Source: Gynurincola endophyticus (GTDB lineage Bacteria > Bacteroidota > Bacteroidia > Chitinophagales > Chitinophagaceae). From it: a DNA stretch of 64,000 nucleotides. Position 1 is the first letter of the stretch, and every line of letters begins with the position of its first letter. The stretch covers positions 599-64,598 of the forward strand of contig NZ_RCWL01000008.1 of the NCBI RefSeq assembly GCF_003991195.1, written 5' to 3'. Shown piece after piece: positions 1 to 8,216 of the stretch. The translations under genes and the position numbers were made by a program. The notes beneath the pieces were generated by a model. The model searched no databases. It was not told the DNA's origin and was given only the letters and a program-made list of their open reading frames with translations.

Positions 1-2
1 GA

Positions 3-374
3 GCACTGAAAGCAGGAGGAGTTGCAGCTGAAGCAGGAACCATGATGGCTGAGGGAGCAAGTGGAGCTAAGGGGATACTTAATGTAGAACAGCGTTCTTT
101 ACAGCATATGTTTAGCCGACACGCCAAAGATTTTGGGATTTCGGGAAATTGGAATAAAGCAATGGCTGGTGAATTTGAAGGAGTTTTGAGAACACATATG
201 AACGGATTAAAACCAATTCAAGGAACATACAGGGGAACCCAACAAGCTTTACATTACTATAATTCAAGCACAGGATTAAATGTGATGACTGATATGGGTG
301 GAAATCTTCTTGGTGGTTGGAAATTGAGTGCAGACCAAGTCAAATATTTATTATCAACAGGAGCAGTCAAATAA
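3..374 (+). CDS. C-terminal end of a polymorphic toxin with a colicin D-like tRNase domain (partial, runs off the left edge)
   Basis: The reading frame is open to the window edge, so only the last ~123 residues are present. After an Ala/Gly-rich linker comes a compact domain with FSRHAKDFGI, GTYRGTQ, a tyrosine pair and GWKLS near the end. The order 'HA.DFGI ... GTYR ... N..T..NV.....G...SGWK' is what I recall for the colicin D C-terminal ribonuclease, which cleaves tRNA-Arg anticodon loops; the His in RHAKDFGI would be the catalytic one. It sits directly before a small gene in the immunity position, and RHS core debris lies 740 bp downstream, so it is probably the toxic tip of an RHS/YD-repeat or other polymorphic toxin. 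The tRNA target is inference from the family. Confidence 0.72.
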   Translation, partial: ALKAGGVAAEAGTMMAEGASGAKGILNVEQRSLQHMFSRHAKDFGISGNWNKAMAGEFEGVLRTHMNGLKPIQGTYRGTQQALHYYNSSTGLNVMTDMGGNLLGGWKLSADQVKYLLSTGAVK

Positions 375-384
375 AGTAAATTTT

Positions 385-849
385 ATGCCAGAATATTTTG
401 ATATATCGTTAATAGCCCCTAAAACAAAATCTTCAAAATCGGAAATAGAATTTTGTTTGAATAAGCTTAGCTTATCTGAAGGGGAAAACACATCTGATAT
501 ATTTTCAGGAAGACAAATCCTAGTGTCGATAATTGATGCTGAAGAATCTGATTTTGAAGAGTTATCTATTGGTTTGCCTGAACAGATTTTTTACAAAGAA
601 ACCTTTGAGGAAGACTTAAAAAAGCTTACAATTTTTATTAATCGTTTTTTTGATTGTAACAGCAACTTCAATTATGCTTTGTGCAGTTATGAATTAAATG
701 GATATCTTATTGGAAGCATTAAGAAGTATGAACAGTTCAGCAATACTGCCTTCCTAAAGCGTTTCCCTATAATTTATGAAAGAAAATCATCACTTGGATT
801 ACCATTGTTAAAAACGAATACGGATGCTCAAGAAATTTTTAAACAATGA
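385..849 (+). CDS. Probable immunity protein for the adjacent colicin D-like toxin
   Basis: 154 residues from the ATG at 385; an in-frame ORF extends upstream but overlaps the toxin, and an ATG 10 bp after the toxin stop is the natural start. The protein is acidic and soluble, without signal peptide or membrane segment, and begins MPEYFDISLIAPKTKSS. I do not recognise the family and it does not visibly resemble the E. coli colicin D immunity protein. The call rests on position: a short acidic gene right behind a toxin tip is almost always the cognate antidote. It would bind the toxin domain in the cytoplasm. Confidence 0.6.
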   Translation: MPEYFDISLIAPKTKSSKSEIEFCLNKLSLSEGENTSDIFSGRQILVSIIDAEESDFEELSIGLPEQIFYKETFEEDLKKLTIFINRFFDCNSNFNYALCSYELNGYLIGSIKKYEQFSNTAFLKRFPIIYERKSSLGLPLLKTNTDAQEIFKQ

Positions 850-980
850 AGTTGTTTATCAAAATATTGCTATTTGTTTTTGTTACACTTGTTGTTAATG
901 TGAACGTAATAAGTACCCCTCACTCGCGCCGGATTGTATCCGGTGTGAATAGAATAATATTTTTTTATGTGATAGTATAA
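846..980 (+). pseudogene. Short hydrophobic ORF overlapping the immunity gene, probably the broken start of a lost cassette gene
   Basis: The ATG overlaps the immunity stop (ATGA). It encodes 44 residues: MKLFIKILLFVFVTLVVNVN, a signal-peptide or membrane-like stretch, followed by residues encoded by a GC-rich inverted repeat, then a stop. The abrupt change in composition suggests a small secreted or membrane gene truncated by a REP-like element. It could also be a genuine tiny membrane peptide; nothing else supports translation. Confidence 0.35.
921..946. repeat. GC-rich REP-like inverted repeat
   Basis: CCGGAT-TGT-ATCCGG is a perfect 6-bp stem at 929-943, extendable outward by G-U and C-G pairs to about 10 bp. 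It stands out in AT-rich surroundings within RHS debris. It has no T-tract on either side, so it is not a classical terminator. Whether it is repeated elsewhere in the genome cannot be seen from this window. Confidence 0.45.
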
Positions 981-1111
981 ATGATATAGCTGTTGTAATA
1001 GAACAGTTTTTGTTTTTCAATACTATTTTGTATCTTATTAAGAATTCAAGCGTAATAGATTAACTCCCAATCAAAATTTACAAGAGTAGCGATGGTTGAT
1101 TATTTTTTCAG

Positions 1112-1460
1112 GGTGGTATGCAGGGCATCAGTAGTAATGCTTTAGGGTTTGGAGATGCGGATCATCAGTTCAAATATAACAGTAAAGAAGAGCAACGCAA
1201 AGAGTTCAGCAATGGAAGTGTATTGAGTGGTACGATTACGGAGCCCGAATGTACAATGCGCAGATCGGTAGGTGGAATCAGGTGGATCCGTTATCGGATA
1301 GTATGTTGAACTGGTCTCCCTATAATTATACTTATAATAGTCCATTCTATATACCGATCCGGATGGACGTGCCCCGTTGAATGAATAGGATGTTTATGTA
1401 CGCAATGGGCAGATGATAAATGTTCGAATGACGGGTACCAAAGGAGGGGATGAAACAGAC
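1112..1460 (+). pseudogene. Frameshifted remnant of an RHS repeat-associated core domain
   Basis: Three frames must be joined. Frame 1 (about 1118-1218) reads MQGISSNALGFG then [16 protein letters not shown]. After a frameshift near 1219-1222, [25 protein letters not shown] and the YNYTYNSPF stretch follow in a second frame. A second shift near 1348 gives YTDPDGRAP, then an in-frame TAG at 1386-1388, then DVYVRNGQM and TGTKGGDETD. These are hallmark RHS/YD-repeat core motifs, so this is a decayed toxin-delivery gene with at least two frameshifts and a stop. It ends where the convergent DUF7000 gene begins. With the toxin and immunity genes upstream, it marks a former RHS locus with displaced tips. 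Confidence 0.85.
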
Positions 1461-1463
1461 TTT

Positions 1464-1958
1464 CTACAAAAGCTTACTGTTTTTAATAGTTGCTATTATT
1501 TCTTCAGTTATCACTACCAGTCTTGTTTCAATCTCTTTAGAAAGTTTATCCAGATGATTAAAATCAGGGTTTGTTACAATTACAGTTTCAAGAATGGAGT
1601 ACTTTGGTTTGGTGGTTCTGCCTTTATTCCACTTTGTTGCTTTGAAATACTGCCAGTATTTTTCCTGCACAGGAATGGTTTGCCCCAGCAGCCAGATTTC
1701 GAATTGCATTGTAGAGTGATTTAAAACTAAACCCAGTTTCAGTTTTCTATCTTTTAAGAAGTCATTGGAATAATAAAAATAGGTATAATCCATATATCCC
1801 TGAAAAAGACTGCCAAACGAATACCTCTCAGAAAGGTTTTTCGATAATGTTGTTCTCAATCTCGTTACATACTTCACCAACGAAATATATGCTTTCTGAA
1901 GGTCACCTTTGTTGAGTTGTTCTTTGTAAATATCAACGTAATGATTTAAATCTTTCAT
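1464..1958 (-). CDS. DUF7000 family protein of unknown function
   Basis: 164 residues from ATG, cytoplasmic, no signal peptide. The opening MKDLNHYVDIYKEQLNKGDL, the central YQGYMD-like segment (here FQGYMDYTYFYY) and the 'FEIWLLGQT..VQEKYW' block match what I recall of DUF7000, a small Bacteroidota/Firmicutes family without assigned function. The C-terminal part is helical. It is transcribed away from queG with 189 bp between them and is convergent with the RHS remnant. No functional clue from context. Confidence 0.65.
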   Translation of the reverse strand: MKDLNHYVDIYKEQLNKGDLQKAYISLVKYVTRLRTTLSKNLSERYSFGSLFQGYMDYTYFYYSNDFLKDRKLKLGLVLNHSTMQFEIWLLGQTIPVQEKYWQYFKATKWNKGRTTKPKYSILETVIVTNPDFNHLDKLSKEIETRLVVITEEIIATIKNSKLL

Positions 1959-2147
1959 TTTAAAACTGATTAATTATTTCATTGCCGGCCGGCTAGCTTA
2001 TATATTTTATTGAGTGTTGTAGAGAGAACAGTTTTTGGTTATATAGAGTAACTGGTAGTTGCAGGGGAGGAGTGTTTAAAAATAACAAAAAGTTATAGTA
2101 CAGAAAAGAAATATTATTTTTGATAATATAGTACCTGAAAGATGTAT

Positions 2148-3086
2148 TTATTTGTCACTTTCACTTTGAATAAACTTCAGGTTACGCATGATACCACGCC
2201 ACTTACTTCTTTTTAAGGGAGATAATTTGAATACTTTTTTAAACGCTTCTTCAGTAAGTTGTTCCCACTCTAATGAATTAAAGTCCTGAATGATGCCTAC
2301 AGGAGAAAAAGCTGCCTGCTGGTGTGGTTGAGAAAAACGATTCCACGGACAAACATCCTGGCAGGTATCACAGCCGAACATCCAGTCGTCAAATTTCCCT
2401 TGCATAGAGGCAGGTATGATTTCATCTTTTAACTCAATCGTGTAATATGAAATACACTTACTGCCGTCGATTACTTTGTTTAGGTGAATGGCCTGCGTAG
2501 GGCAGGCATCTATACATCTGGTACAACTTCCGCAGAAGTCTTTCGTGTATGGATTGTCGTAAGCTAAGGGTAAGTCTGTTATTAAAGTGGAAATAAAGAA
2601 GAAGGAACCTTGCTGTTTAGTAATCAGGTTGCCGTTTTTTCCGATCCAGCCGAGCCCGCTTTCTTCGGCCCACGCTCTTTCCAGAACGGGTGCAGAATCT
2701 ACAAACCCCCGGCCTTCCACTTCACCAATGTTCTCACGGATTTTTTCCAGCAATATCCTCAGCTTCGGGCGTATCACTTCGTGATAATCTTCACCGTATG
2801 CATACTTTGAAATCTTCGGTCCGTCGGTTTGTTGCACCTGTTGCGGAAAATAGTTCATTAACAATGTAATAACCGACCGGGCACCCGGAACGATTTTACG
2901 CGGATCGATACGAAGGTCAAAATGATTCTCCATGTAATGCATAGAGCCGTGCATACCCTTATTTAACCAGCGTTCCAGGGCATGCGCATGGTCAGTCAGT
3001 TCTTTAGCCTCCGCAATACCGCAGTAGCTAAAGCCCAGTTCCTGAGCCCATTGCTTAATTGATTGACTATGCAAAATTGGATTCAT
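2148..3086 (-). CDS. queG: Epoxyqueuosine reductase QueG
   Basis: QueG carries out the last step of queuosine synthesis, reducing epoxyqueuosine to queuosine in the wobble position of tRNAs with GUN anticodons, using cobalamin and two 4Fe-4S clusters. Visible: the N-terminal domain with GFSYCGIAEA and 'FDLRIDPRKIVPGARSVI', then the ferredoxin-like part CGSCTRCIDACPTQAI, CISYYTIE and CDTCQDVCPWN supplying the cluster cysteines. The ATG at 3086 gives 312 residues, normal for the family; the longer ORF to 3104 would need a TTG start. Divergent from xylB. queD lies 12 kb away, so the pathway is present but scattered. Confidence 0.95.
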   Translation of the reverse strand: MNPILHSQSIKQWAQELGFSYCGIAEAKELTDHAHALERWLNKGMHGSMHYMENHFDLRIDPRKIVPGARSVITLLMNYFPQQVQQTDGPKISKYAYGEDYHEVIRPKLRILLEKIRENIGEVEGRGFVDSAPVLERAWAEESGLGWIGKNGNLITKQQGSFFFISTLITDLPLAYDNPYTKDFCGSCTRCIDACPTQAIHLNKVIDGSKCISYYTIELKDEIIPASMQGKFDDWMFGCDTCQDVCPWNRFSQPHQQAAFSPVGIIQDFNSLEWEQLTEEAFKKVFKLSPLKRSKWRGIMRNLKFIQSESDK

Positions 3087-3182
3087 CCCTGCAAAGTTAA
3101 TCAATGAAGTGCAACAATCTGCTTTTGATGTTGCACAGAAAATCTTTTGGGCTAACCTGAATTTTGTTAATTTGGCGGCAAT

Positions 3183-4655
3183 ATGAAATACTTATTAGGT
3201 CTCGATGTAGGATCATCATCTGTTAAAGGTGCTTTAGTACAAATAGACACCGGTAAAATTGTGGCCTCTGCATTTTCACCTTCGGTGGAAATGACCATTG
3301 ATGCACCTAAAGCCGGTTTTGCTGAACAGGATCCTGAAAAGTGGTGGCAGGAAGTAAAAAACGTAAATGCTCAGCTGAAATCGATTATACCTTTTAAACC
3401 TGAAGAAATTGCAGCCATTGGTATATCTTATCAGATGCATGGTTTGGTTTGCGTGGATAAAGATGGCGAAGTTTTAAGACCAGCTATTATCTGGTGCGAT
3501 AGCCGGGCAGTAACTTATGGAGATGCTGCATTTGCTGACATGGGCAATGAATATTGTTTATCCAGCTTCCTGAATTCTCCGGGCAATTTCACTGCTTCTA
3601 AATTGAAGTGGGTCAAAGAAAATGAACCGGCTATCTATGATAAGATTTACAAAATTATGTTACCGGGCGATTACATCGCTTATAAGTTAAGCGGTGATAT
3701 GACGACTACCGTTACCGGCTTGTCAGAAGGTATTTTCTGGAATTTTAAAGAAGAAAAAATAGCCGATAGTTTATTAAAGTATTATGAAATCGATAAAAAT
3801 AAATTATCAGATGTTGTTCCTACTTATGGATTACAGGCAAGAGTAAACGAAAAATCTGAAATAGAATTAGGTATTGCAGCCGGAACTCCCATCAGCTTCA
3901 GAGCAGGTGATCAACCCAATAATGCCTGTTCATTGAACGTATTAAACCCTGGTGAAATCGCCGCTACTGCCGGTACTTCAGGAGTAGTATATGGTGTTAC
4001 CGATCAGGTAGTGTATGATGAAGATTCAAGAGTGAATACTTTTGTACATGTTAACCATACTGAAGCTGATCCAAGGTATGGCGTTTTATTATGTATTAAT
4101 GGTACCGGTATTTTAAACAGTTGGGTGCGTAAAAACTTTTTCGACGGAGCTTCTTATCAATACCTGAATGAAGCTGCTGCCAGTGTTGCTCCCGGATCAA
4201 AAGGATTGCTTTTATATCCGTTTGGTAATGGCGCCGAGCGGGTGTTGAAAAATCAGGATGCTGGAGCCAGTATCAGAAATATTAATTTTAATATACACTC
4301 CAAAGCTGATATCGCCCGGGCAGCGCAGGAAGGAATTGTTTTTTCATTAAACTACGGTGTTGAAATTATGAAGCAGATGGGCCTGCAGATCAATACCGTA
4401 CGGGCAGGTTATGCTAATATGTTTTTAAGTGATTTATTTGCAGAAGTATTTGCTAACACTACAGGAACTGTTGTAGAGTTGTATAATACCGATGGTGCCG
4501 CCGGAGCAGCACGTGCTGCCGGAGTAGGTGCCGGAATTTATAAAAATGCCAAAGAAAGTTACACCGGCATGGAATTGATCAAATCTATTGAACCCGATCA
4601 AAAGCTCAGTACTGTTTATCAGAACATTTATCAACAGTGGAAACAAAAGATCTGA
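3183..4655 (+). CDS. xylB: Xylulokinase (FGGY carbohydrate kinase)
   Basis: 490 residues, full length for FGGY kinases. N-terminal ATPase fold begins LGLDVGSSSVKGALV (phosphate 1 loop); GISYQMHGLVCVD and RPAIIWCDSRA are characteristic of xylulokinases; the catalytic Asp should lie in FRAGDQPNNA; the C-terminal domain has NTDGAAGAARAAGVGAG for nucleotide binding. It would phosphorylate D-xylulose to xylulose 5-phosphate for the pentose phosphate pathway. No xylose isomerase or transporter is adjacent, so it is a stand-alone gene here; another pentulose substrate is possible. A strong terminator follows. Confidence 0.88.
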   Translation: MKYLLGLDVGSSSVKGALVQIDTGKIVASAFSPSVEMTIDAPKAGFAEQDPEKWWQEVKNVNAQLKSIIPFKPEEIAAIGISYQMHGLVCVDKDGEVLRPAIIWCDSRAVTYGDAAFADMGNEYCLSSFLNSPGNFTASKLKWVKENEPAIYDKIYKIMLPGDYIAYKLSGDMTTTVTGLSEGIFWNFKEEKIADSLLKYYEIDKNKLSDVVPTYGLQARVNEKSEIELGIAAGTPISFRAGDQPNNACSLNVLNPGEIAATAGTSGVVYGVTDQVVYDEDSRVNTFVHVNHTEADPRYGVLLCINGTGILNSWVRKNFFDGASYQYLNEAAASVAPGSKGLLLYPFGNGAERVLKNQDAGASIRNINFNIHSKADIARAAQEGIVFSLNYGVEIMKQMGLQINTVRAGYANMFLSDLFAEVFANTTGTVVELYNTDGAAGAARAAGVGAGIYKNAKESYTGMELIKSIEPDQKLSTVYQNIYQQWKQKI

Positions 4656-4710
4656 CCTTTACTATAAATTACGAAAAAAAATGCAAAAAAGCAAATTGAT
4701 CGATACAACA

Positions 4711-4740
4711 AAACCCTTCTCAGTAGTGAGAAGGGTTTTT
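4711..4740 (+). terminator. Rho-independent terminator after xylB
   Basis: Perfect 11-bp stem AACCCTTCTCA / TGAGAAGGGTT (4712-4722, 4727-4737) with a 4-nt loop and a run of T on the right. A-rich sequence on the left lets it also stop the convergent minus-strand gene. Confidence 0.88.
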
Positions 4741-4822
4741 AGTTTCAACAGAATAGGGTTGTTGTAATTCTGCTGTACCTGAAATTGAAATGACAGGTTT
4801 GTGTTTGTAAAGGGATTAGAGG

Positions 4823-6838
4823 TTACTGTTTAATAAACTGAGTCGAGTTGCTACTTTCTTCCCCTACGGCATTCAGCCAGTAAGAGCCCGGTTTTAAATC
4901 AGTAATACTAACCATGTGTACCGTTTGGTTTGTACTGACTTGAATATTTTTTATGACTCTTCCATTAAGATCATAAATGATAAGCCTGTTTATTTTACTG
5001 TTTCCTGTATTGACCTGTAACTGATGACTGGCCGGGTTAGGATAAACCTTTAATGTGATTAAATTAGCCGGTTTGATTTTTTGTATACCTATTAATACTT
5101 TGTGTGCATTCGGTTCTACACCCCATAATTCAAAGTAAGTATAAGTATTCGGATCAACCAGTGTCTGATGTTTAAAATGAGTGTGGTCTTTTATGTCAAA
5201 CTCGTTTAGTTGATACAGATTACTATTATCTGTACCGGCCTTTAAGATAGCTGTTTGAAAAGGATGGTCTTTTAATTCAATATTGATCGATGCGTTTCTG
5301 TCTTGTTGTTTTACCGCAAAGTGATATTTTCCACTCCTTAATAGTACATCTATTAAGGTATCTTCTATGGCTCCTATATCTAATCTTCCATTCTGATTCA
5401 CTCTTTTTTTACCATATACATCCAGTTCGCCCGTTAAGTTAGTAATACCCAATGTTGTTGTTAACCGTGTGCTGTCAGCCGCATTGCGGGCATCACTGTT
5501 TAATGGTAACATGAAGTCATTGGCATTATAATTTGTAAAGGGCGAAGCTGTACTCACCAGATTGTTTCCCAGATTAGAAACGGAGTTTAAGGCAGTATTA
5601 GTATAATTGTTAGCGGTTGCCGTAAAATTATTATTATAGTTTAATACAGAAGGCTGATACAAAATTGTATTAAATAACCTCACCTGATTATGACTGCTGT
5701 TGTTTGCATGATTGTATATGGCATATTTTGTACCGTTGCCCGAATATATATTCTTGGTAATCGTTGTATTTACAATAATTACATTGTTGGCTCCGGAGGC
5801 TCCGTTGTTACTGGCTAACATGTTGATACCGGTGGTAGCTCCAGTAATAGTATTATTATGAATTAATACATTAGCTACTCTGGATGTACTTGTTTCTATG
5901 CTGAAAGGCCCATAACTTCCCGAACTGTTTCTTGTAAGCTCAAGCCTGTTGATATTAAAGTTACTCTGGTAAATATCTAAAATACCATAGTTGCTGGAGG
6001 TACAGGAATCAATATATACATTTTCTGCACTTCCATTGGTATTATAGATAGACAGGCCACTGGCAAATGTAGAACTTACCTGCTTTCTTATAAATATATT
6101 CTGAGCATTTACTGTTGATGACCTGAACGCATTTCCTACAGTGTTGGATATATTATCATAGAACCTGATATTGTCTAACTGAACTGTTGAACTGATAATG
6201 TTCAGGCCGCCACAGTTGTTAGAATAGTTTCTGGTAAATTCAAGATTTCGAAGAGTAAGTCCTGTACAACTGGCTACCACAAAGTTATCATATTCACTTC
6301 CTATTGATGTTCCGCTGTAGCTGAGTGAGGTATTGTTGGTGGGAGCGTAACTGTTTCTGATAACAAATCCATCTAGTTCGGCACCGTTAATATTTCCTGT
6401 TATAATAAAAATCCGCTTCTTATTGTCTGATCTATTTGTGTTTAAGTTAACTGCTATGTTGTTATTGTCATTTCCATTGGTGTCACCACTTAAAATCGTT
6501 TTGTTATTAATCCAGTTTCGCTGACTAAAGGATGTTTCATTACCTGCAAAGCCCCCGAATATTTTTATGCTTTTGTTTAAGCCAAAGTATAAGAGTACTC
6601 CTGTTCTTCCGCTGGTAAGAGTAGTAGTTGGTACATAAGTACCGGCTCTGACCCATATTGTATCACCGGCAGTGGCAGCGGTAATAGCAGTTTGTAAATT
6701 GTTATAAGCATTGCTCCAGCTTGTGCCGTTTTGTGAACCCGCGCCTGTAGTTGTTACATAACGAATTCTTGCTTGTAGTTCATTAACACATAAGAGGTTA
6801 ATGAATAGGATTATTGAAAACCAATAATAAGGTTTCAT
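4823..6838 (-). CDS. Secreted right-handed beta-helix protein with T9SS type A sorting domain
   Basis: 671 residues. Signal peptide at 1-23 (FSIILFINLLCVNELQA). Residues 25-480 are rich in N, S, T and G, starting with the 'GSQNGTSWSNAYNNLQTAI' and 'GDTIWVRAGTY' motifs of polymorphic-outer-membrane/right-handed beta-helix surface proteins, and close with GRLDIGAIED, typical of 'choice-of-anchor Q' proteins. Residues 596-671 (VYPNPASHQLQVNTG ... LKPGSYWL) form a type A T9SS sorting domain. It should be exported by Sec, crossed over the outer membrane by T9SS and released or anchored outside. Role may be adhesion or polysaccharide binding; no catalytic residues are evident. Single gene. Confidence 0.85.
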   Translation of the reverse strand: MKPYYWFSIILFINLLCVNELQARIRYVTTTGAGSQNGTSWSNAYNNLQTAITAATAGDTIWVRAGTYVPTTTLTSGRTGVLLYFGLNKSIKIFGGFAGNETSFSQRNWINNKTILSGDTNGNDNNNIAVNLNTNRSDNKKRIFIITGNINGAELDGFVIRNSYAPTNNTSLSYSGTSIGSEYDNFVVASCTGLTLRNLEFTRNYSNNCGGLNIISSTVQLDNIRFYDNISNTVGNAFRSSTVNAQNIFIRKQVSSTFASGLSIYNTNGSAENVYIDSCTSSNYGILDIYQSNFNINRLELTRNSSGSYGPFSIETSTSRVANVLIHNNTITGATTGINMLASNNGASGANNVIIVNTTITKNIYSGNGTKYAIYNHANNSSHNQVRLFNTILYQPSVLNYNNNFTATANNYTNTALNSVSNLGNNLVSTASPFTNYNANDFMLPLNSDARNAADSTRLTTTLGITNLTGELDVYGKKRVNQNGRLDIGAIEDTLIDVLLRSGKYHFAVKQQDRNASINIELKDHPFQTAILKAGTDNSNLYQLNEFDIKDHTHFKHQTLVDPNTYTYFELWGVEPNAHKVLIGIQKIKPANLITLKVYPNPASHQLQVNTGNSKINRLIIYDLNGRVIKNIQVSTNQTVHMVSITDLKPGSYWLNAVGEESSNSTQFIKQ

Positions 6839-7013
6839 TGATAAGGTTTAGTTAATGATGTTGATGGTACTTAGGGGTGAGGATTAATACGAACATTAAA
6901 CGGAGGTATGTTTGTATATATTTTATTTTTTGTGATTAATTCAAATTATTTGATTTAAAACAAACTTTTGCTCTGAAGCTTTACGTAGTTAAAAGCTTTT
7001 AAGCATAAAATAA

Positions 7014-7045
7014 AATAGGTGCGCGATTTATATCGTGCACCTATT
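7014..7045 (-). terminator. Terminator for the beta-lactamase-fold gene
   Basis: A 14-bp stem with one mismatch (AATAGGTGCGCGAT / ATCGTGCACCTATT) and a 4-nt loop, followed on the minus strand by a T-rich run. It lies 48 bp after the stop of the minus-strand gene ending at 7093. Confidence 0.75.
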
Positions 7046-7092
7046 AGTATGTATAGTAAGTGAATAAGTATTGTACCTACCACTTAGTGGTA

Positions 7093-8109
7093 TTATAATT
7101 GTCCGTATATTTTATTCATCCATTGATTAAACAATTCAGGTAATGCTGTTTTCTGTTGTTTCTCTATTAATAATACAGCAGCCAGTTTCTTATTTTGATC
7201 AATGAATACCCATGAACCTGTTTCGCTACCTAATGCATATACACCTGGTTCTATTTCGAAGATTCCCAGGCAATACGCCCAGTTCTTAGCATAAGCAGGC
7301 TGATACTTTTTGGTAACTGATGGTGCTGATGGTGTTAGTAGTTTCTTTAAACTTTCTTCTCCAAGTATTGTTTTATCTTCTGCTTTACCATTGTTTAATA
7401 ACATGGCTAATAATTGTATATAGTCAATTGATGCACCGCGTCCACCGGTTGATGGATTGGGAGCGTAGCCTAACTCATGGTCAAATTTTGTAAAGCGCAT
7501 CTTTAATGGACGAGCTACTTTTTCTTGCATTAAACGATCATATGTTTTTTTTGTAGCAACTTCTGCTGCTCTTGCCGGAAAGTAGGGGCCAATCGTTCCG
7601 AAGTAATATTCTTTGCCTGTATTGTTCGACATTTCTAAGGTTGCCAATGCATTGATCGCTTCATCGAGGTTAATCGCTTTCTTCCTTTCAGCAATTTTGC
7701 CCGCATCACCATAGTTTTTTTCTACACCTGTTAAATGGGCTAAGCCATGAAATGGAGTAATGTAGCCTTTAAAGTATTTAGTAAGAAAAGGAATTTTATC
7801 GCCTAATGATTCATCCCAATCTAACACACCTTCTTCTACTAATTTTGAAATCATGATAGCGGTTGGTAGTTGGGTGAGCTGGCCCAGCGGTACCGGGGTC
7901 TTTTCATTAAACTCACCTATATTCTTTTGGTAAACAATCTTATTATTATGATAAATAATGGTAGAAGCAGCTCCGCCATACATTTTCGATTGCTTTTCGA
8001 GCCAGTTACCTACCTCTTCAAAGTCCTGAGCCTGCGTAAACTGAAAAAATAGCATAAAAACTGCAGCCAGACTGAATTTGCGACAGGTTTTAAGGTTTAG
8101 ATGTGACAT
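7093..8109 (-). CDS. Exported beta-lactamase/PBP-fold (family S12-like) protein lacking the catalytic SxxK
   Basis: 338 residues with a signal peptide (KFSLAAVFMLFFQFTQA, about 11-27). The fold is recognisable from 'STIIYHNNKIVYQKNIGEF', 'AIMISKLVEEGVLDWDESLGD', 'YDRLMQEKVARPLKM' and the C-terminal 'GSETGSWVFID' strand, as in serine beta-lactamase-related hydrolases. Where these have S-x-x-K (usually 'ASVTK'), this protein has Q77-L-T-Q80, and the Y-x-N motif is YFG at 169-171. Both catalytic residues are therefore missing, so it is probably not a hydrolase but may bind peptidoglycan or a protein partner. Monocistronic, divergent from clpB. Confidence 0.75.
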   Translation of the reverse strand: MSHLNLKTCRKFSLAAVFMLFFQFTQAQDFEEVGNWLEKQSKMYGGAASTIIYHNNKIVYQKNIGEFNEKTPVPLGQLTQLPTAIMISKLVEEGVLDWDESLGDKIPFLTKYFKGYITPFHGLAHLTGVEKNYGDAGKIAERKKAINLDEAINALATLEMSNNTGKEYYFGTIGPYFPARAAEVATKKTYDRLMQEKVARPLKMRFTKFDHELGYAPNPSTGGRGASIDYIQLLAMLLNNGKAEDKTILGEESLKKLLTPSAPSVTKKYQPAYAKNWAYCLGIFEIEPGVYALGSETGSWVFIDQNKKLAAVLLIEKQQKTALPELFNQWMNKIYGQL

Positions 8110-8216
8110 AAATTCTTCGTTTTGGAGTTGGATTGTGATTTGTAGCTAATATAGTGAATCTCAAAAGGCTTAGCGACAAGCCGACGTTAAAAAAAGGAAA
8201 ATATTTAAAATAAATT

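Noticed and set aside
1413-1724. 103-residue plus-strand ORF overlapping the DUF7000 gene
   Set aside because: Its first ~15 codons are RHS debris and the rest is antisense to DUF7000; not a separate gene.
1984-1993. GCCGGCCGGC palindrome as a regulatory site
   Set aside because: A 10-bp GC palindrome downstream of nothing and upstream of DUF7000 with no partner site; too little to call.
7870-8052. Small plus-strand ORF inside the beta-lactamase-fold gene
   Set aside because: Shadow of the real minus-strand gene with no family features.
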